Source of the DNA: Bacillus sp. T3
Lineage (GTDB): Bacteria > Bacillota > Bacilli > Bacillales > Cytobacillaceae
Direction: 5' to 3'
Assembly: GCF_033449965.1 (NCBI RefSeq)
Contig: NZ_CP137761.1
Span: forward strand, 4,154,001 to 4,218,000
DNA: 64,000 bases
The notes beneath the pieces were generated by a model. The model was not told the DNA's origin and made no database searches. It saw only the letters and a list, made by a program, of their open reading frames with translations. Position numbers and translations under genes: made by a program. Below, in pieces: positions 53,501 to 64,000 of the stretch. How positions within the stretch are numbered: position 1 is the first letter of the stretch; each line of letters begins with the position of its first letter.

Positions 53501-56500
53501 ATTCGTAAGAATGCTTTGCTCTCGTTCCTTCCTAAATGGAGGAGTATACAAAACTCGGCCAGCGAGTGTTTGGAATACCATTGCCTCACGATTTTTCAAG
53601 TGAAGGTTTCGAAGTTCAATTTGGCCGCGGTTCCAGGCCAATTGAAAGGCCCTTTCGACCATTTGTGACGAAGAAAATCGGCTGACAATATCAATCGCTT
53701 CCTCCCTCGTTTCACTAACGGACGTTACAGCAGCAAGCACTACCTGACCATCCGGCTTGATCGTGATGCGGCGACGCATGACAAAGGCCGGATCTGCAAC
53801 CGAACCAACTTTACCTTGCAGACGAGATTTAATTCCCTTTGGTTCTGAGAGCCTATAACCACGTCCAATAAAACTAGATCGATTTGTTTCAAATTCAATT
53901 GTTCCGAGTGAATCCTCTTCTACAAATAGTGAATGAGCGGCCCATAGGACTTGATCCTTTTTTTCGCGTGGTCGTCTTCCGGCGACAAGACAACCTGACG
54001 CGGCATCGAACGCAGTGCGAATAAATAACTTACTAAAAGCAGTATGAGCGATGTCCGCAATCGGATTAGCTAGTCCCAATTCAACAAATGTGGTAACCTC
54101 CATTACCTTCGTCTCGGATCCAGAATTACTTAGCGTTATTCTTCTGATTTCTGCGTTCCAATCTGTAGATACGCAGATTTCCATACACGTTTTAATATCC
54201 CCATCAACACGCATGAAGGTTGCATGATCCAACCCAAACTGAACGCGTTGTTCATCTGATTGTACTTGACATGGCTGATAGGAAGGTGACCAAAGCTTAT
54301 CCTTAGATAAATCCCGAATGTATACATAGCTACCCCAAGAATCCATTACAGGGTCTTCGCGCCATCTAGAAACCTGTAGACCTTTATATTGGCTAAATCC
54401 ACTTCCAGTTGTTGATACGACTGTAGTGAAGGAACTGTTTGAAAGAACACAAACCTCTGGAACTTTGGTATGTGGGGATACATATTCCCTTATGGTTGCG
54501 CGATCCTGAACAATCTTCGTAAACGGCTCATGCACTCGTGTCATTGCCTGATGGTTAATCAGTTTCGGCTTTTTCGGTATTCTTTCTTGAAGAAGTAGCT
54601 CTGCTGACCTAATTTGTTTATTGCGATGAAATCTACCGATTATTGTTTTAGGTAAAAGCAAATTTGCCAGCGTTAGCATACTCATCCCTTGGTGATGGGC
54701 CATAAAGCTACGAATGACAACATGCTGCTTATCCTTTGGAAGACGTTCCTGTGTGAAATCAATTGCTTCATAAAAACCATATTTACCACGGCCGTTTAAT
54801 TTTTCTATTTTTTTAAGAGTAGTAATGGCTTTATCTTTTGCAAATGGTAAAGCCATTACAGTTGCATATGGAGCAACCACTAAATCATCTTCAAGCCCAC
54901 GTTTAAATCCTAGCCCAGGAACACCAAATGCCCGATATTGATAATTCATTTGGAAATCAAAGGCGTAATAACCTGATTCCGAAATACCAAACGGTACCTC
55001 GCGCTGTCTTGCATATTCAATTTGACGTTCAACAACCGCGGAATACGTATTGTCCCACAACGTATTTCGATACGTTTTCATTAACAGCCACGGCATCAAA
55101 AACTCAAACATCGTTCCAGACCAAGATAAGAGAACTGGACGTTTCCCTACTTTCGCCATTGTCCGTCCAAGCGCATTCCAATGTGCAACAGAAACCTGTC
55201 CTTGGGCGATGGCAACATAGCTTGCAATCCGCGCCTCGGAGGCCATGAGATCGTATAATACCTCATCTCGCTCATTACGGTCTGCATGATAACCAAGTGT
55301 AAATAATTTCGTGTCATGATCAAAAAGCGGTCTAAAATTCGTTTCTTGAATTAATTTCTCCAACAGTGAAAGCAATTCGCTGCCTCGATTACCCCAATTT
55401 GTCCTTGATTGTTGGCCAACAACCATCTTCCCAGATGAGATTGGCGTAATTTCCTCAGAAAAGGCAATCTTTAAAGAATCTGCTCGGGCATTTTCTTCTA
55501 ATGGGTTCTCAAGCTCCGAGTAAGCTTCAAGCCATTCTGCCAATCCTTCCCTTACAGCAATAAGACACCCAATCAGATTACCAGAATCTACTGTCGATAC
55601 ATATCGTGGGTTTAAGGGCTTTAATGTCCTTGTATCATACCAGTTGTATAGGTGCCCCTCCCACTTTTCCATTCGCTCAATCGTCTTCACGGTTCGTTCT
55701 AGCCGGATAATTAACTCCGGAGTATCAATAAACTCAAAATCCCGCGCTGCTAACGTACAGGTAAGATACAGCCCAATATTTGTGGGTGAGGTTCGATGCG
55801 CCACACCATTTGCAGGTTCAATTTGAACATTGTCTGGTGGTAACCAACTTTCTTCCTCAGTTACAAAATCTTCATAAAAAGACCAGATTTCTTCTGCCAG
55901 CTTTCGCAATTCTACAGCTTCCTGTTCAGTAAAGGATATCTGTTCGTGTTCATACGGTTGATTAAGCCAGCGAACAATAAATGGTGCAACAACCCAAAGG
56001 ACACTGAGTAGAACTCCCAGACCTTGAACAACGGTATTTTCATTCAAAATCGTGGCAATGAAAAGAATTGCGACTAAAATGTATCCTCCAACCATTCCAA
56101 GCATAATGGGCGAGCCTGTCTGCTTGCTATTGCGATCCTCTTCACTTGATGAGACCCATTCTAGCAAGCGCTTCTTAGAAAAAAATAAGCGATAGAGTGC
56201 CTTACCAATTCCATCTATTAATAAGGCGATTTGAAATGGCAGAGTAACAAACGAGACAAGAACCTGTCCTATTGTATTTAAGATACTACCAGGATTTACA
56301 AACCACGTTTGAAAAGTTAACAACTGACGAATGACAGGTAAAAATAGCGTTACAGCTACTAGTGCGAACCAGCGGAGCGGGGAACCTGGTAAAATCGTTA
56401 ACCCTAATAAGAGGATGAAAAAAAGTGCCGGCTGTAATAAACTACGCCGCATATTATCGAGGATTTGCCATTTAGTTAAAATCGATAAATCGACTGGCAA

Positions 56501-58819
56501 TAACTCCCCTCTTCGGTTAAACGATTTCGACATTAACCAAGGTAACAACTGCCAATCTCCTCTTACCCAACGATGCTGTCGCTTTTGAAACGCAATATAC
56601 TTTGCAGGGTGGCTATCAATTAATTCAATGTCTGATAGTAAACCAGCACGAAGAAAGCCCCCTTCCAGTAAATCATGGCTTAATACACGATTTTCTGGAA
56701 TTCGTTCGCACAACACTTGATAAAAGGCATCGACATCAAAAATTCCTTTCCCCGTAAAAATCCCTTGTTCTAAACCATCCTGATAGGGATCAGACATCGC
56801 AAAAGCGTATGGATCCATGCCAGGCTCAGAAGACGATAGATTAGCAAATCTAGAGCGCATCGCCGATTCATGACTCATGCCAATCCTTGGCTGAAACACT
56901 CCATAGCCTTCAATTACTCTCGTCCCAGCCTTGTTTAAAACAGGTTGATTATATGGAAAATGTAGTGTTCCAATCATCCGCTGAGCCGCTTCATGAGGAA
57001 GCTGTGTATCAGAATCAAGCGTAATGATATATTTAATTTCTTTTAATAAAGGGACCTCTTCTGTTACTAAAAAACTCGTTGTCTGGCTCCCCTTAATTAA
57101 CTCAACAAACTCAACTAATTTCCCTCTTTTTCTTTCCCACCCCATCCAAAGTCCTTCAGTTGGATTCCATAATCTTTTTCGTTGAAAAAGATGAAAGGTG
57201 GCTTCAGGATAAGTATTTCGCAACCTCTCTATCCCTTTTTGGGCTGTTAAAATGATCCCTTCATCCTGCTCGAGCGATTCAAAATCAGCATCCTTAAAGT
57301 CACCTAAAATGGTAAAATGAATATTTTGATCCCGATTTGCTAAGTAATGCAATTCAAGTCGATCCACAACCTCTTCTACTTCTTCAAGCGATGACCAAAT
57401 AACAGGAATCACAACCATTGTCGCTGCATTATCTGGAACCCCTTCTGAAAAGTCGTATCTAAGCAGCGGAACAGGATGTTTAACTCTTTCAATAACCCAG
57501 TGTGCAGCAGTGATAGCCCATTCTAGCGCTGGCATCAACAAAACGGCTAATACCACAACAATCTCAGCTGGACTTAAGAAATATTCCCACCCCATCCAAA
57601 TGGAAAAAATAACGAGTGCCATCACACTTAATCCTGCAATCATATTAAAATACGTTCCAGTGGCACGTCGTAATATACCTGTTTCTGGAAGCGCCCTTGG
57701 TTTACCACACATCTTTAATGCCTCATGCAATAACTTAATTCCATTTGCATCCAATAAATAATACGCTACAAAAGACTGCCGTGAAGACCATTCACCTTTA
57801 TTCTCAGTTTGTTCCTTCACATATTGATTCGCTAACTCAACAGCTTGCGTTGCTACTAGATTTTCTGGGAGATTTAAGCGTCGCGCTAACACTTCTACTC
57901 TCCTACGTAAATTATTCCTACTAGAAAAATCTAATTGTGCATATAAACCTGTACTCTCCTTGCGTAATGTTTGCTCTACCATTGAAATTTTTTCAAAGGT
58001 TTCATCCCAATTCCAACGCGAGAGTCTCCGAATACTTGTGATTAAATTTCCTGTCGTCACCTGATAGGCAGCTTGAAGTTGATATTCATACGATAGGATA
58101 TGATCTAAGCTTTCTGGACCATTTTCTAATTTACAGATCAACCATTCGCCTACTGTAGCGGTATAATCAGCTCGTTCACGAAGATGTTTTACTAAATGGA
58201 CAATCATCGGACCTGAAAGTGGCATTTCTTGTTCGGCATCATCTAAAACCTGCTTTAACTTTTCTGGTGTAAGCTCTGCTGTATCAATTCCAGCTACTAG
58301 TTGATCAACTAAGGTACAAACATCACGCCGTTCATGAATTGTGTCCATTATACTTGAAAGCTGGCGAATTAATGCAACTCTCATGATAAGTGGAAATGCC
58401 CACACCTCAGATATGGTTAATACGGAAACCTCTTGATAGCTTCTAAGATAGGAGATAAAAGAATCCTTATTTAAATGACCATCACTAGCCTTTAAATATT
58501 CGGTGCAAATTGAAAAGACTCTAGTTTCCCCGCTTTTTTTCAAATGGGGCAACGAGTTTACAAACCCTTTGGTTAATTGCTGTTTAACAACTAGTACTTG
58601 CTCTTCTAAAAATTCGGCATTATCTAGAAGCCATTCCTCTGCTGGCTGAGCACATCCTGAACGGTTTTCCCGTAAATCCTTAACAAAACTACGTAAATTC
58701 TCAAGGTCCCTATCATTGGTACGCCAAAAACGTGTTGAGGGCTTTCGGCTAATAAAAGGATCATGATTCAAAGCCGTTTTATGCGCCTCTTCTCTGAGCT
58801 GTTCTTGATTCAAAATCAT
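50556..58819 (-). pseudogene. Giant cyclic beta-1,2-glucan synthase-like protein (GT84-GH94), one frame break
   Basis: About 2,754 residues once one missing base is restored near 50990 (in CCTTAT; joins NEGIR to AHEMFSML). Domains in order: N-terminal helical region (1-380), membrane helices (about 390-450), a GT84 transferase with LDSDTQLPHEAA and RHRWVRGDW (about 600-790), more helices (800-1010), a glucoamylase-like domain (about 1030-1480), then two GH94-like parts with the catalytic motif GVGDWNDGMNQVG near the end. This is the layout of NdvB/Cgs, which makes cyclic beta-1,2-glucans in Gram-negatives. In a Bacillus-like host it may make beta-1,2-glucan or a related polymer, or act only as a phosphorylase. 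Start ATG 58819 follows GGGGGAAAT. Confidence 0.88.
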
Positions 58820-59007
58820 GTATTATTTCCCCCAAATATCTTTTAGCAGTAAATGCGTATACTGATAAAATTTTCCCATTCTGTCCATAAAATATGCATG
58901 TTGGATCGAAAAGGCTGAAAAAAAGAGGGAATAGGCTTTGGAGGTTTTTAACATTACCAACTTTAATATGTTATGATATTAGAGAATTTTATAGGGGGTT
59001 GTAACAT

Positions 59008-59160
59008 ATGCATCCATCTTTTCGTTATGGGATGATGGTGATCCTAATCTTTGTGTTTACCTGTGATGGCAACGCCTTTATCTTCAATCATTTTTACCAA
59101 AACAGTAATGAGGATAAAGGAAAGTATATAAGAATGTTTTCAAGTCTAAAATATTCATAA
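59008..59160 (+). CDS. Possible 50-residue membrane peptide
   Basis: A short frame starting at ATG 59008 behind TAGGGGGTTGTAAC, a fair ribosome site. It encodes a hydrophobic segment (about residues 8-27, MMVILIFVFTCDGNAFIF) and a polar tail ending YKYS-like. It is ORF-sized but unsupported by homology I can recall. It ends 18 bp before the ASCH gene and could be a leader peptide or an artefact. Confidence 0.3.
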   Translation: MHPSFRYGMMVILIFVFTCDGNAFIFNHFYQNSNEDKGKYIRMFSSLKYS

Positions 59161-59178
59161 TAACAAGGGGGCGTCTCT

Positions 59179-59529
59179 ATGATAAAGCAACAGAGCAATA
59201 GTGAATTACCAGCAAAAACCTGTACAATTGATCGACTCGTAACCATACCTGCTGATGTAAAAAAAGTAATCCAAGGAAAAAAAACTGCCACGAGACGAAA
59301 TGGAAGGTATGCTGATATTGGCGAAATTATGATCCTTGAGAATAAACAATTTATTGTGGAAAGAGTGTATTCACAAGCGTTAGGTGAACTAACAGAGGAA
59401 AATGCAAAACAAGAAGGTTTTGACAGCATTGAAGAATACAAGCAAACGATATTATCCTATCATCCAGGAATGCCTTGGTTACCACAAATGCGCGTTTGGG
59501 TTCATGAATTTAGGCAGATTTCTGAGTAA
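59179..59529 (+). CDS. ASCH domain protein
   Basis: A 116-residue single-domain protein. The ASCH pattern is visible: KKVIQGKKTATRRNGRY near residues 27-43, a central strand with IMILENKQFIVERVY, and the conserved end EGFDSIEEYKQTI and MRVWVHEF. ASCH domains are RNA-binding folds related to PUA and include EVE-like proteins and nucleotide hydrolases; in many bacteria the role is unknown. Starts at ATG 59179 behind AAGGGGGCG. Monocistronic with a terminator. Confidence 0.85.
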   Translation: MIKQQSNSELPAKTCTIDRLVTIPADVKKVIQGKKTATRRNGRYADIGEIMILENKQFIVERVYSQALGELTEENAKQEGFDSIEEYKQTILSYHPGMPWLPQMRVWVHEFRQISE

Positions 59530-59564
59530 ACACACAGCAATCTTACCCAAGATATGTTCTATCT

Positions 59565-59615
59565 GAGGCAGACATATGTTAGAGAACTAATATAACGAAA
59601 TGCTGCCTCTTTTTC
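59565..59615 (+). terminator. Terminator after the ASCH gene
   Basis: GAGGCAG pairs with CTGCCTC across a 31-base loop, followed by TTTTTC. The 59616-59797 remainder of the gap shows AT-rich promoter-like sequence only. Confidence 0.65.
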
Positions 59616-59719
59616 TTTCTCCTATACTCACAGTTACAAGTTGAGATTTCTGAATTTTTAATTTATCGCACTATTTATAGTACCTTTTTCCTATTAAATT
59701 ATGTATAATTGAACTATAA

Positions 59720-60541
<822 letters not shown>

Positions 60542-60555
60542 GGAGTGTATAAAAA

Positions 60556-60963
60556 ATGGGGGACTTTGAGATTTTTGGTATGCCCGTCTCATTAGGGACA
60601 ATGATATATCAAGCGATCCTTTTTACGATTCTTATTTTCATACTTAAAAGAAAAATGCTTGGTAAAGTAGTAGAGGCAATGGAGAACCGTAGAGATACGA
60701 TTGAAAATGAACTGAAACTTGCAGAATCGTTTAAACGTGAAGCTGAGAGCAACATGATTAAACAACGTGAACTAACGGAAGAAGCCACAATTGAAGGAAG
60801 GAAAATTATCGCGAAAGCACGGGCAGAAGCAGGAAATATTGTAAAAGAAGCAAGAAAAGAAGCATTGATGATTCGTACCCAAGCCTATGATGATGGACGT
60901 CCTAAAAAAGTTCGGGGGTGCGTGGAGTGTCATGAAGAATGTGTTTATTCGAGAAATTGGTAA
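60556..60963 (+). CDS. FO subunit b-like protein, short, unusual tail
   Basis: 135 residues: an N-terminal membrane helix (about 14-30, GTMIYQAILFTILIFIL) followed by an Ala/Glu/Lys-rich coiled coil (about 40-110), the shape of subunit b, which is normally about 160-170 residues. The last 25 residues are odd: Cys-rich (VRGCVECHEECVYSRNW) and overlapping the start of the next gene in another frame. The coiled coil may be genuinely short, or the tail may be a frame artefact; no clear continuation exists in the next frame. Starts at ATG 60556 behind AAGGAG, 14 bp after the a-like gene. Confidence 0.75.
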   Translation: MGDFEIFGMPVSLGTMIYQAILFTILIFILKRKMLGKVVEAMENRRDTIENELKLAESFKREAESNMIKQRELTEEATIEGRKIIAKARAEAGNIVKEARKEALMIRTQAYDDGRPKKVRGCVECHEECVYSRNW

Positions 60964-61894
60964 AGTCGTTGAGAAAATCGACCTCGATGAAGAGACTAAA
61001 TGGATTCATGTTAAATATGCAAGAGGGAATTTTCATAAAACCGCCTATATTATTAAAAATGACCCAGATGGTGCCCAAAATTCGATTGAGAATTTTCTTA
61101 AGGACTGTAATGCTTCCAATGAAATCATTGCCGACTTAAACAACCCGATGAAAAAGGGAAAACAGAGTACGGAGATTCATTATCAAGAATTCATCAATTT
61201 TCTCGTTAAAACATCATCTGTTCACATTATGGGCGCCATCTCACTCGGTTTATCGATTTTTGCAGGGTATCAACTTGGAGTTATGATGGATGAACGACTT
61301 AATAACTATCCATCATACACAGTAATCGGATTATTATTTGGTCTGGTAGTTGGCTGCTTAATTGGCTATGTAATGATGTATAAATACCTTGGCATTCTCT
61401 CAAAAAAAAGCATGGACAAATCGGACAAGAGATTAATTAGCACAGATAACTTCGAGTGGCCCACTATTGAGGTAACGCTTTATGATGTACAAAGGGCAGT
61501 TCGTAATTTTTCAGCTGATCTTCCGAAAGGAATAAAAAGAACCGTTCTTGTTTTAGAAGATAACAAGATTGATTTTAAACAATTGGCACCCTATTTAAAG
61601 GGAATACCTAGCAAGCCATATTATATGGCCAAAGAAACATATGATATCTTTGAGGAAAAAGACAAGCACATTGCTCCAATAATTGATACGGTTCAAAAAG
61701 CTGTCTATTTATTTTATAAGGTAAATGAACAATATCCAACGATGCCATACGATCGGCTTCATCGTATAAACTATTACCAACTTATGCAGGATCATTATCT
61801 CAATGAAAAGCCAAGCATTGAGCTGTATTTGACAGAGTATAATGGATTAATCACTCATATAAAACCACAGAAAAAACAGGTTGGCTCCTTCTAA
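60930..61894 (+). CDS. AtpZ/AtpI-like two-helix domain fused to an unrecognised C-terminal domain
   Basis: 321 residues from ATG 60930 (GTGGAGTGTC upstream), overlapping the b-like gene by 34 bases. Residues 1-95 are soluble and unrecognised. Two membrane helices (about 98-145) read LGLSIFAGYQLGVMMDERL and YTVIGLLFGLVVGCLIGYVM, the pattern of AtpZ/AtpI, small partners of FO. The C-terminal 165 residues (from about 155) are soluble, with a DVQRAVRNFS segment and FEEKD region, perhaps a DUF3939-like domain (low certainty). Third gene of the cassette. AtpI/AtpZ have been linked to c-ring assembly and Mg2+ transport in Bacillus, so a metal-ion role for the cassette is an option. Confidence 0.7.
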
Positions 61895-61898
61895 TTAC

Positions 61899-61935
61899 AA
61901 AAGCAGTTACAAGAATACCTTGTGGCTGCTTTTTT
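61899..61935 (+). terminator. Terminator of the FO-like cassette
   Basis: AAAAGCAGTTACAAG pairs with CTTGTGGCTGCTTTT (two wobble pairs) over AATAC, followed by TT. It lies within 5-40 bp of the stop. The 61936-62173 gap holds only AT-rich, promoter-like sequence. Confidence 0.75.
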
Positions 61936-62173
61936 ACTGAATCATCTATAGTGAATTAAATTATCTAATTCCGCTACATTACCATAGTAAACACTCCCAT
62001 CATTTTTTCGACAAATTACCACATAATCCGTTGTTCCCTAGCATACTATGTCTACATAATACGAATTTTCTTTATTTTTAAAAAACATTATCAAATTTTC
62101 GGATAGATGTGCTAAAATACACTTTGGAATATATTAATTTACTTTTATTTTACGAAAAGGATAGGATAAGAAT

Positions 62174-62581
62174 TTGTACAGGATTGTAATTGAACGAGAA
62201 GATGATGTGTACATGGCAAGTACAATCGGGAAACGCGTTGCTGAAGATTTCGGTTTAAACAAAAGCGAACAAACGAAATTAGTTGTATCCATTATGGAAT
62301 TAACACGCAACATTGTCTTTTACGCTGGCAAAGGCGAATTATTCATCAAGCCCGTACCTTCCTATGGAATTGAAATTGTCGCTGTTGACCAAGGTCCTGG
62401 CATCCCTAACCTTGATCATATTTTAAATAACAAGGTCCACTCAAAAACTGGCTTAGGATTGGGGATTTCTGGTGTGAAAAGATTAATGGATGAATTTGAA
62501 ATCAAGAGCACCGTTAACCTCGGTACGAAGGTCAGAGCAGTTAAATGGTTTAATGAAGGGCAGGTTAGTCACATTGATTAA
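62174..62581 (+). CDS. RsbT-like serine/threonine kinase
   Basis: A 135-residue GHKL-type ATPase of the RsbT family. The ATP-binding N-box is MELTRNIVFYAG (about residues 41-52), followed by VDQGPGIPNL (G1) and SKTGLGLGISGVKRLMDEFE (G2). RsbT phosphorylates stressosome STAS proteins and then activates a downstream phosphatase or kinase. TTG 62174 follows AAAGGATAGGATAAGA. It overlaps the PAS kinase gene by eight bases and is probably cotranscribed with that gene and the RsbR-like gene. Confidence 0.88.
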   Translation: MYRIVIEREDDVYMASTIGKRVAEDFGLNKSEQTKLVVSIMELTRNIVFYAGKGELFIKPVPSYGIEIVAVDQGPGIPNLDHILNNKVHSKTGLGLGISGVKRLMDEFEIKSTVNLGTKVRAVKWFNEGQVSHID

Positions 62582-63575
62582 ATCACCCACCGCTCATGAA
62601 ATCTCCTATGGATTAGTTGAACTCAATCCAGACGGAACCATTCAGAGAGCTAATGAAGAAGCGAAAAGACTATTAATTTCCGAGGAGAGTGATACCAATT
62701 ACCTTTTTCATCGGATTAACAACAATGAAATAAAAACAAAACTCCATGAATGCTTTATGGGGAGAGCCAATGAATTTATTGTCACAATAGATAATCAGCC
62801 CGTCTTTTTTTATTTCATCGCTCCCACAACGATCACCATGATAATATCCATGTCTACATGTTTAACATCTACAATCTATTAACACTTCATGATCACAACA
62901 ACTGGAATAATCATTTATTATCGTCAATTGGGGAAATGGCAGCAGGTATTGCCCACGAAGTGCGGAATCCTTTAACTGCCGTGAAGGGCTTTTTACAATT
63001 AATGGAGCAAACATATAAGGAAGAATATTCTCATATTGCCCAAAGTGAATTAGATCGAGCGATTCATATACTAAATGATTTAATGAGTGTCTCAAAGCCT
63101 GAGTTTGCTCAAGAGGAACAAACCTCCTTCAATGTATGCTCTAAAATCGAATCCATCTTATTGCTGTTCCAGAATCAACTCTATCAAATCAATGTCATTA
63201 AAAGTTTTGAAAATGAAAACGCGGTCATAATTGGTCGACGAGATCAAATTAAAAAGGCATTATTTAATCTAATTAAAAATGCAATTGAAGCCATGTCGGA
63301 TGGCGGAACGTTGATTATTGAACAATATGAAGATGGACACGATGTACACATTAGTATTTCTGACTCTGGCGTCGGAATCCCAAAGGACAAGCTTCGATTA
63401 CTTGGAACACCTTTCTTTACTTTAAAGCAGGACGGGAAAGGAATGGGCTTAGCCCAAGTCTTTAACGCCATTCAAAGTAATCACGGAAAGATTCGAGTGA
63501 CAAGTGAGGAAGGTTTAGGTACAACTTTCTTCCTTTCGTTCCCAAAAAAGAGCCAGTACTCTACCCAATATTTAG
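62574..63575 (+). pseudogene. PAS sensor histidine kinase, two single-base frame breaks
   Basis: An N-terminal PAS domain (GLVELNPDGTIQRANEEAKR, about residues 9-110) leads into HisKA with AHEVRNPLTAVKGFLQLM (His phosphorylation) and an ATPase domain: NLIKNAIEAM, DSGVGIPKDKL and GKGMGLAQVFNA. The frame is interrupted twice, by one missing T in the T7 run at 62815-62821 (the PAS-to-kinase junction) and one extra A in the A6 run at 63544-63549. Correcting the second gives the end PKRASTLPNI with stop at 63575. As the sequence stands, the kinase frame runs straight into the next gene. Together with RsbT- and RsbR-like genes it may form a signalling relay. Confidence 0.8.
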
Positions 63576-63586
63576 GAGGTAACTCA

Positions 63587-64000
63587 ATGTTACAGGTTAT
63601 CGATTCAAAAACAGAATTAACAGATTTTCTCTACAAAAATTTAGATTTTTATACAAATGAATGGGTTCAATATTTAGAGAAAAACAAAGGCTACATTACT
63701 TCTTTATTAAAAGAAAATGGGGAAATGGATGCCTATTATAAGGTCGGTAACCCGATTATGAAGCTTGTTGCACAAAATATCCTTGAAATGAAAACTGAAC
63801 TCATTATGGATGTAGCAAAAGAACGCGGCGTGAAAAGTGCTAAAACAGAATTCCCGATGCATTTAGCTTGGGAACTTTTCCAATCTTCCCGCGGCATCAT
63901 TTGGAATGCGATTAAGTCATTCTATAATGAATCGAAAAATACAATGTCTACAGAAGAATTTTTCACGTTAGAACGCAATGTCAATGACATCATTGATTTA
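63587..64000 (+). CDS. RsbR/RsbRD-like stressosome protein, cut by the window edge
   Basis: The first 138 residues of a protein starting at ATG 63587 behind an excellent ribosome site (AGGAGG seven bases upstream). The N-terminal domain (VQYLEKNKGYITSLLKEN, then FPMHLAWELFQSSRGIIWNA) resembles the globin-like RsbRD N-domain that precedes a STAS domain in RsbR-type stressosome components. The STAS part would lie right of the window. The RsbT-like kinase two genes upstream is its expected phosphorylation partner, suggesting a small stressosome module. Confidence 0.75.
   Translation, partial: MLQVIDSKTELTDFLYKNLDFYTNEWVQYLEKNKGYITSLLKENGEMDAYYKVGNPIMKLVAQNILEMKTELIMDVAKERGVKSAKTEFPMHLAWELFQSSRGIIWNAIKSFYNESKNTMSTEEFFTLERNVNDIIDL

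Overview
The window is chromosomal DNA of a low-GC, spore-forming Firmicute, most likely a Bacillaceae member (Bacillus, Neobacillus or a relative). Pointers are a Spo0E-family phosphatase, the YuaF-FloT flotillin pair, RsbT/RsbR-type stressosome proteins, KinB-like kinases, AGGAGG ribosome binding sites with frequent TTG/GTG starts, and yybP-ykoY and guanidine-I riboswitches. I saw no rRNA, tRNA, CRISPR array, prophage or complete insertion sequence.

Layout, left to right. 1-7 kb: MarR regulator plus ABC exporter, a DUF3784-type gene, a repeat-rich lipoprotein, and floT-yuaF. 7.2-12 kb: a regulatory island with a degenerate receiver protein, a Spo0E-like protein, and a three-gene operon of KaiC-like ATPase, small winged-helix-like protein and GAF-LuxR regulator. 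12.3-23 kb: NCS2 purine permease, panF-yhdT, small housekeeping genes, an orphan LivJ-type binding protein and a complete PhnD/C/E/E-like ABC importer. 23-35 kb: rluF, an MMPL exporter, membrane proteins, pssA, an amino acid permease, a P-type ATPase under a manganese (yybP-ykoY) riboswitch, and DUF2157/GDYXXLXY. 35-44 kb: a DUF438/hemerythrin-like/PAS protein behind an Fnr-like promoter interrupted by a 184-bp MITE-like repeat, an AlkP-superfamily enzyme, a UMF1-type MFS protein, a lipoprotein, and a TetR-controlled ABC-2 exporter operon. 44-48 kb: nrdG and nrdD, with nrdD split by a 1,039-bp group I intron encoding a LAGLIDADG endonuclease. 48-59 kb: the guanidine riboswitch with its SMR exporter pair, a sensor kinase, and a giant cyclic beta-1,2-glucan synthase-like gene. 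59-64 kb: an ASCH protein, an orphan FO-like cassette (a and b subunits plus an AtpZ-like fusion, no c subunit and no F1), and an RsbT / PAS kinase / RsbR-like chain running off the right edge.

Two window-wide patterns matter. First, many genes are broken by one base. In six places the extra base splits what would otherwise be CCGG into CCNGG; most other breaks are in or next to short homopolymers. This looks more like systematic base-calling error at a modified CCGG motif than gene decay, so most entries marked pseudogene are probably intact in the living strain. Second, six long perfect or near-perfect hairpins with a GGGGACAGTCCCC-like core sit at gene ends. Their stems change on both arms together, and several contain the stop codons of the genes that meet there.

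The most promising undescribed systems are the KaiC-like/winged-helix/GAF-LuxR operon with its palindromic upstream region, and the FO-like cassette. All family assignments come from reading motifs by eye; no database search was possible.
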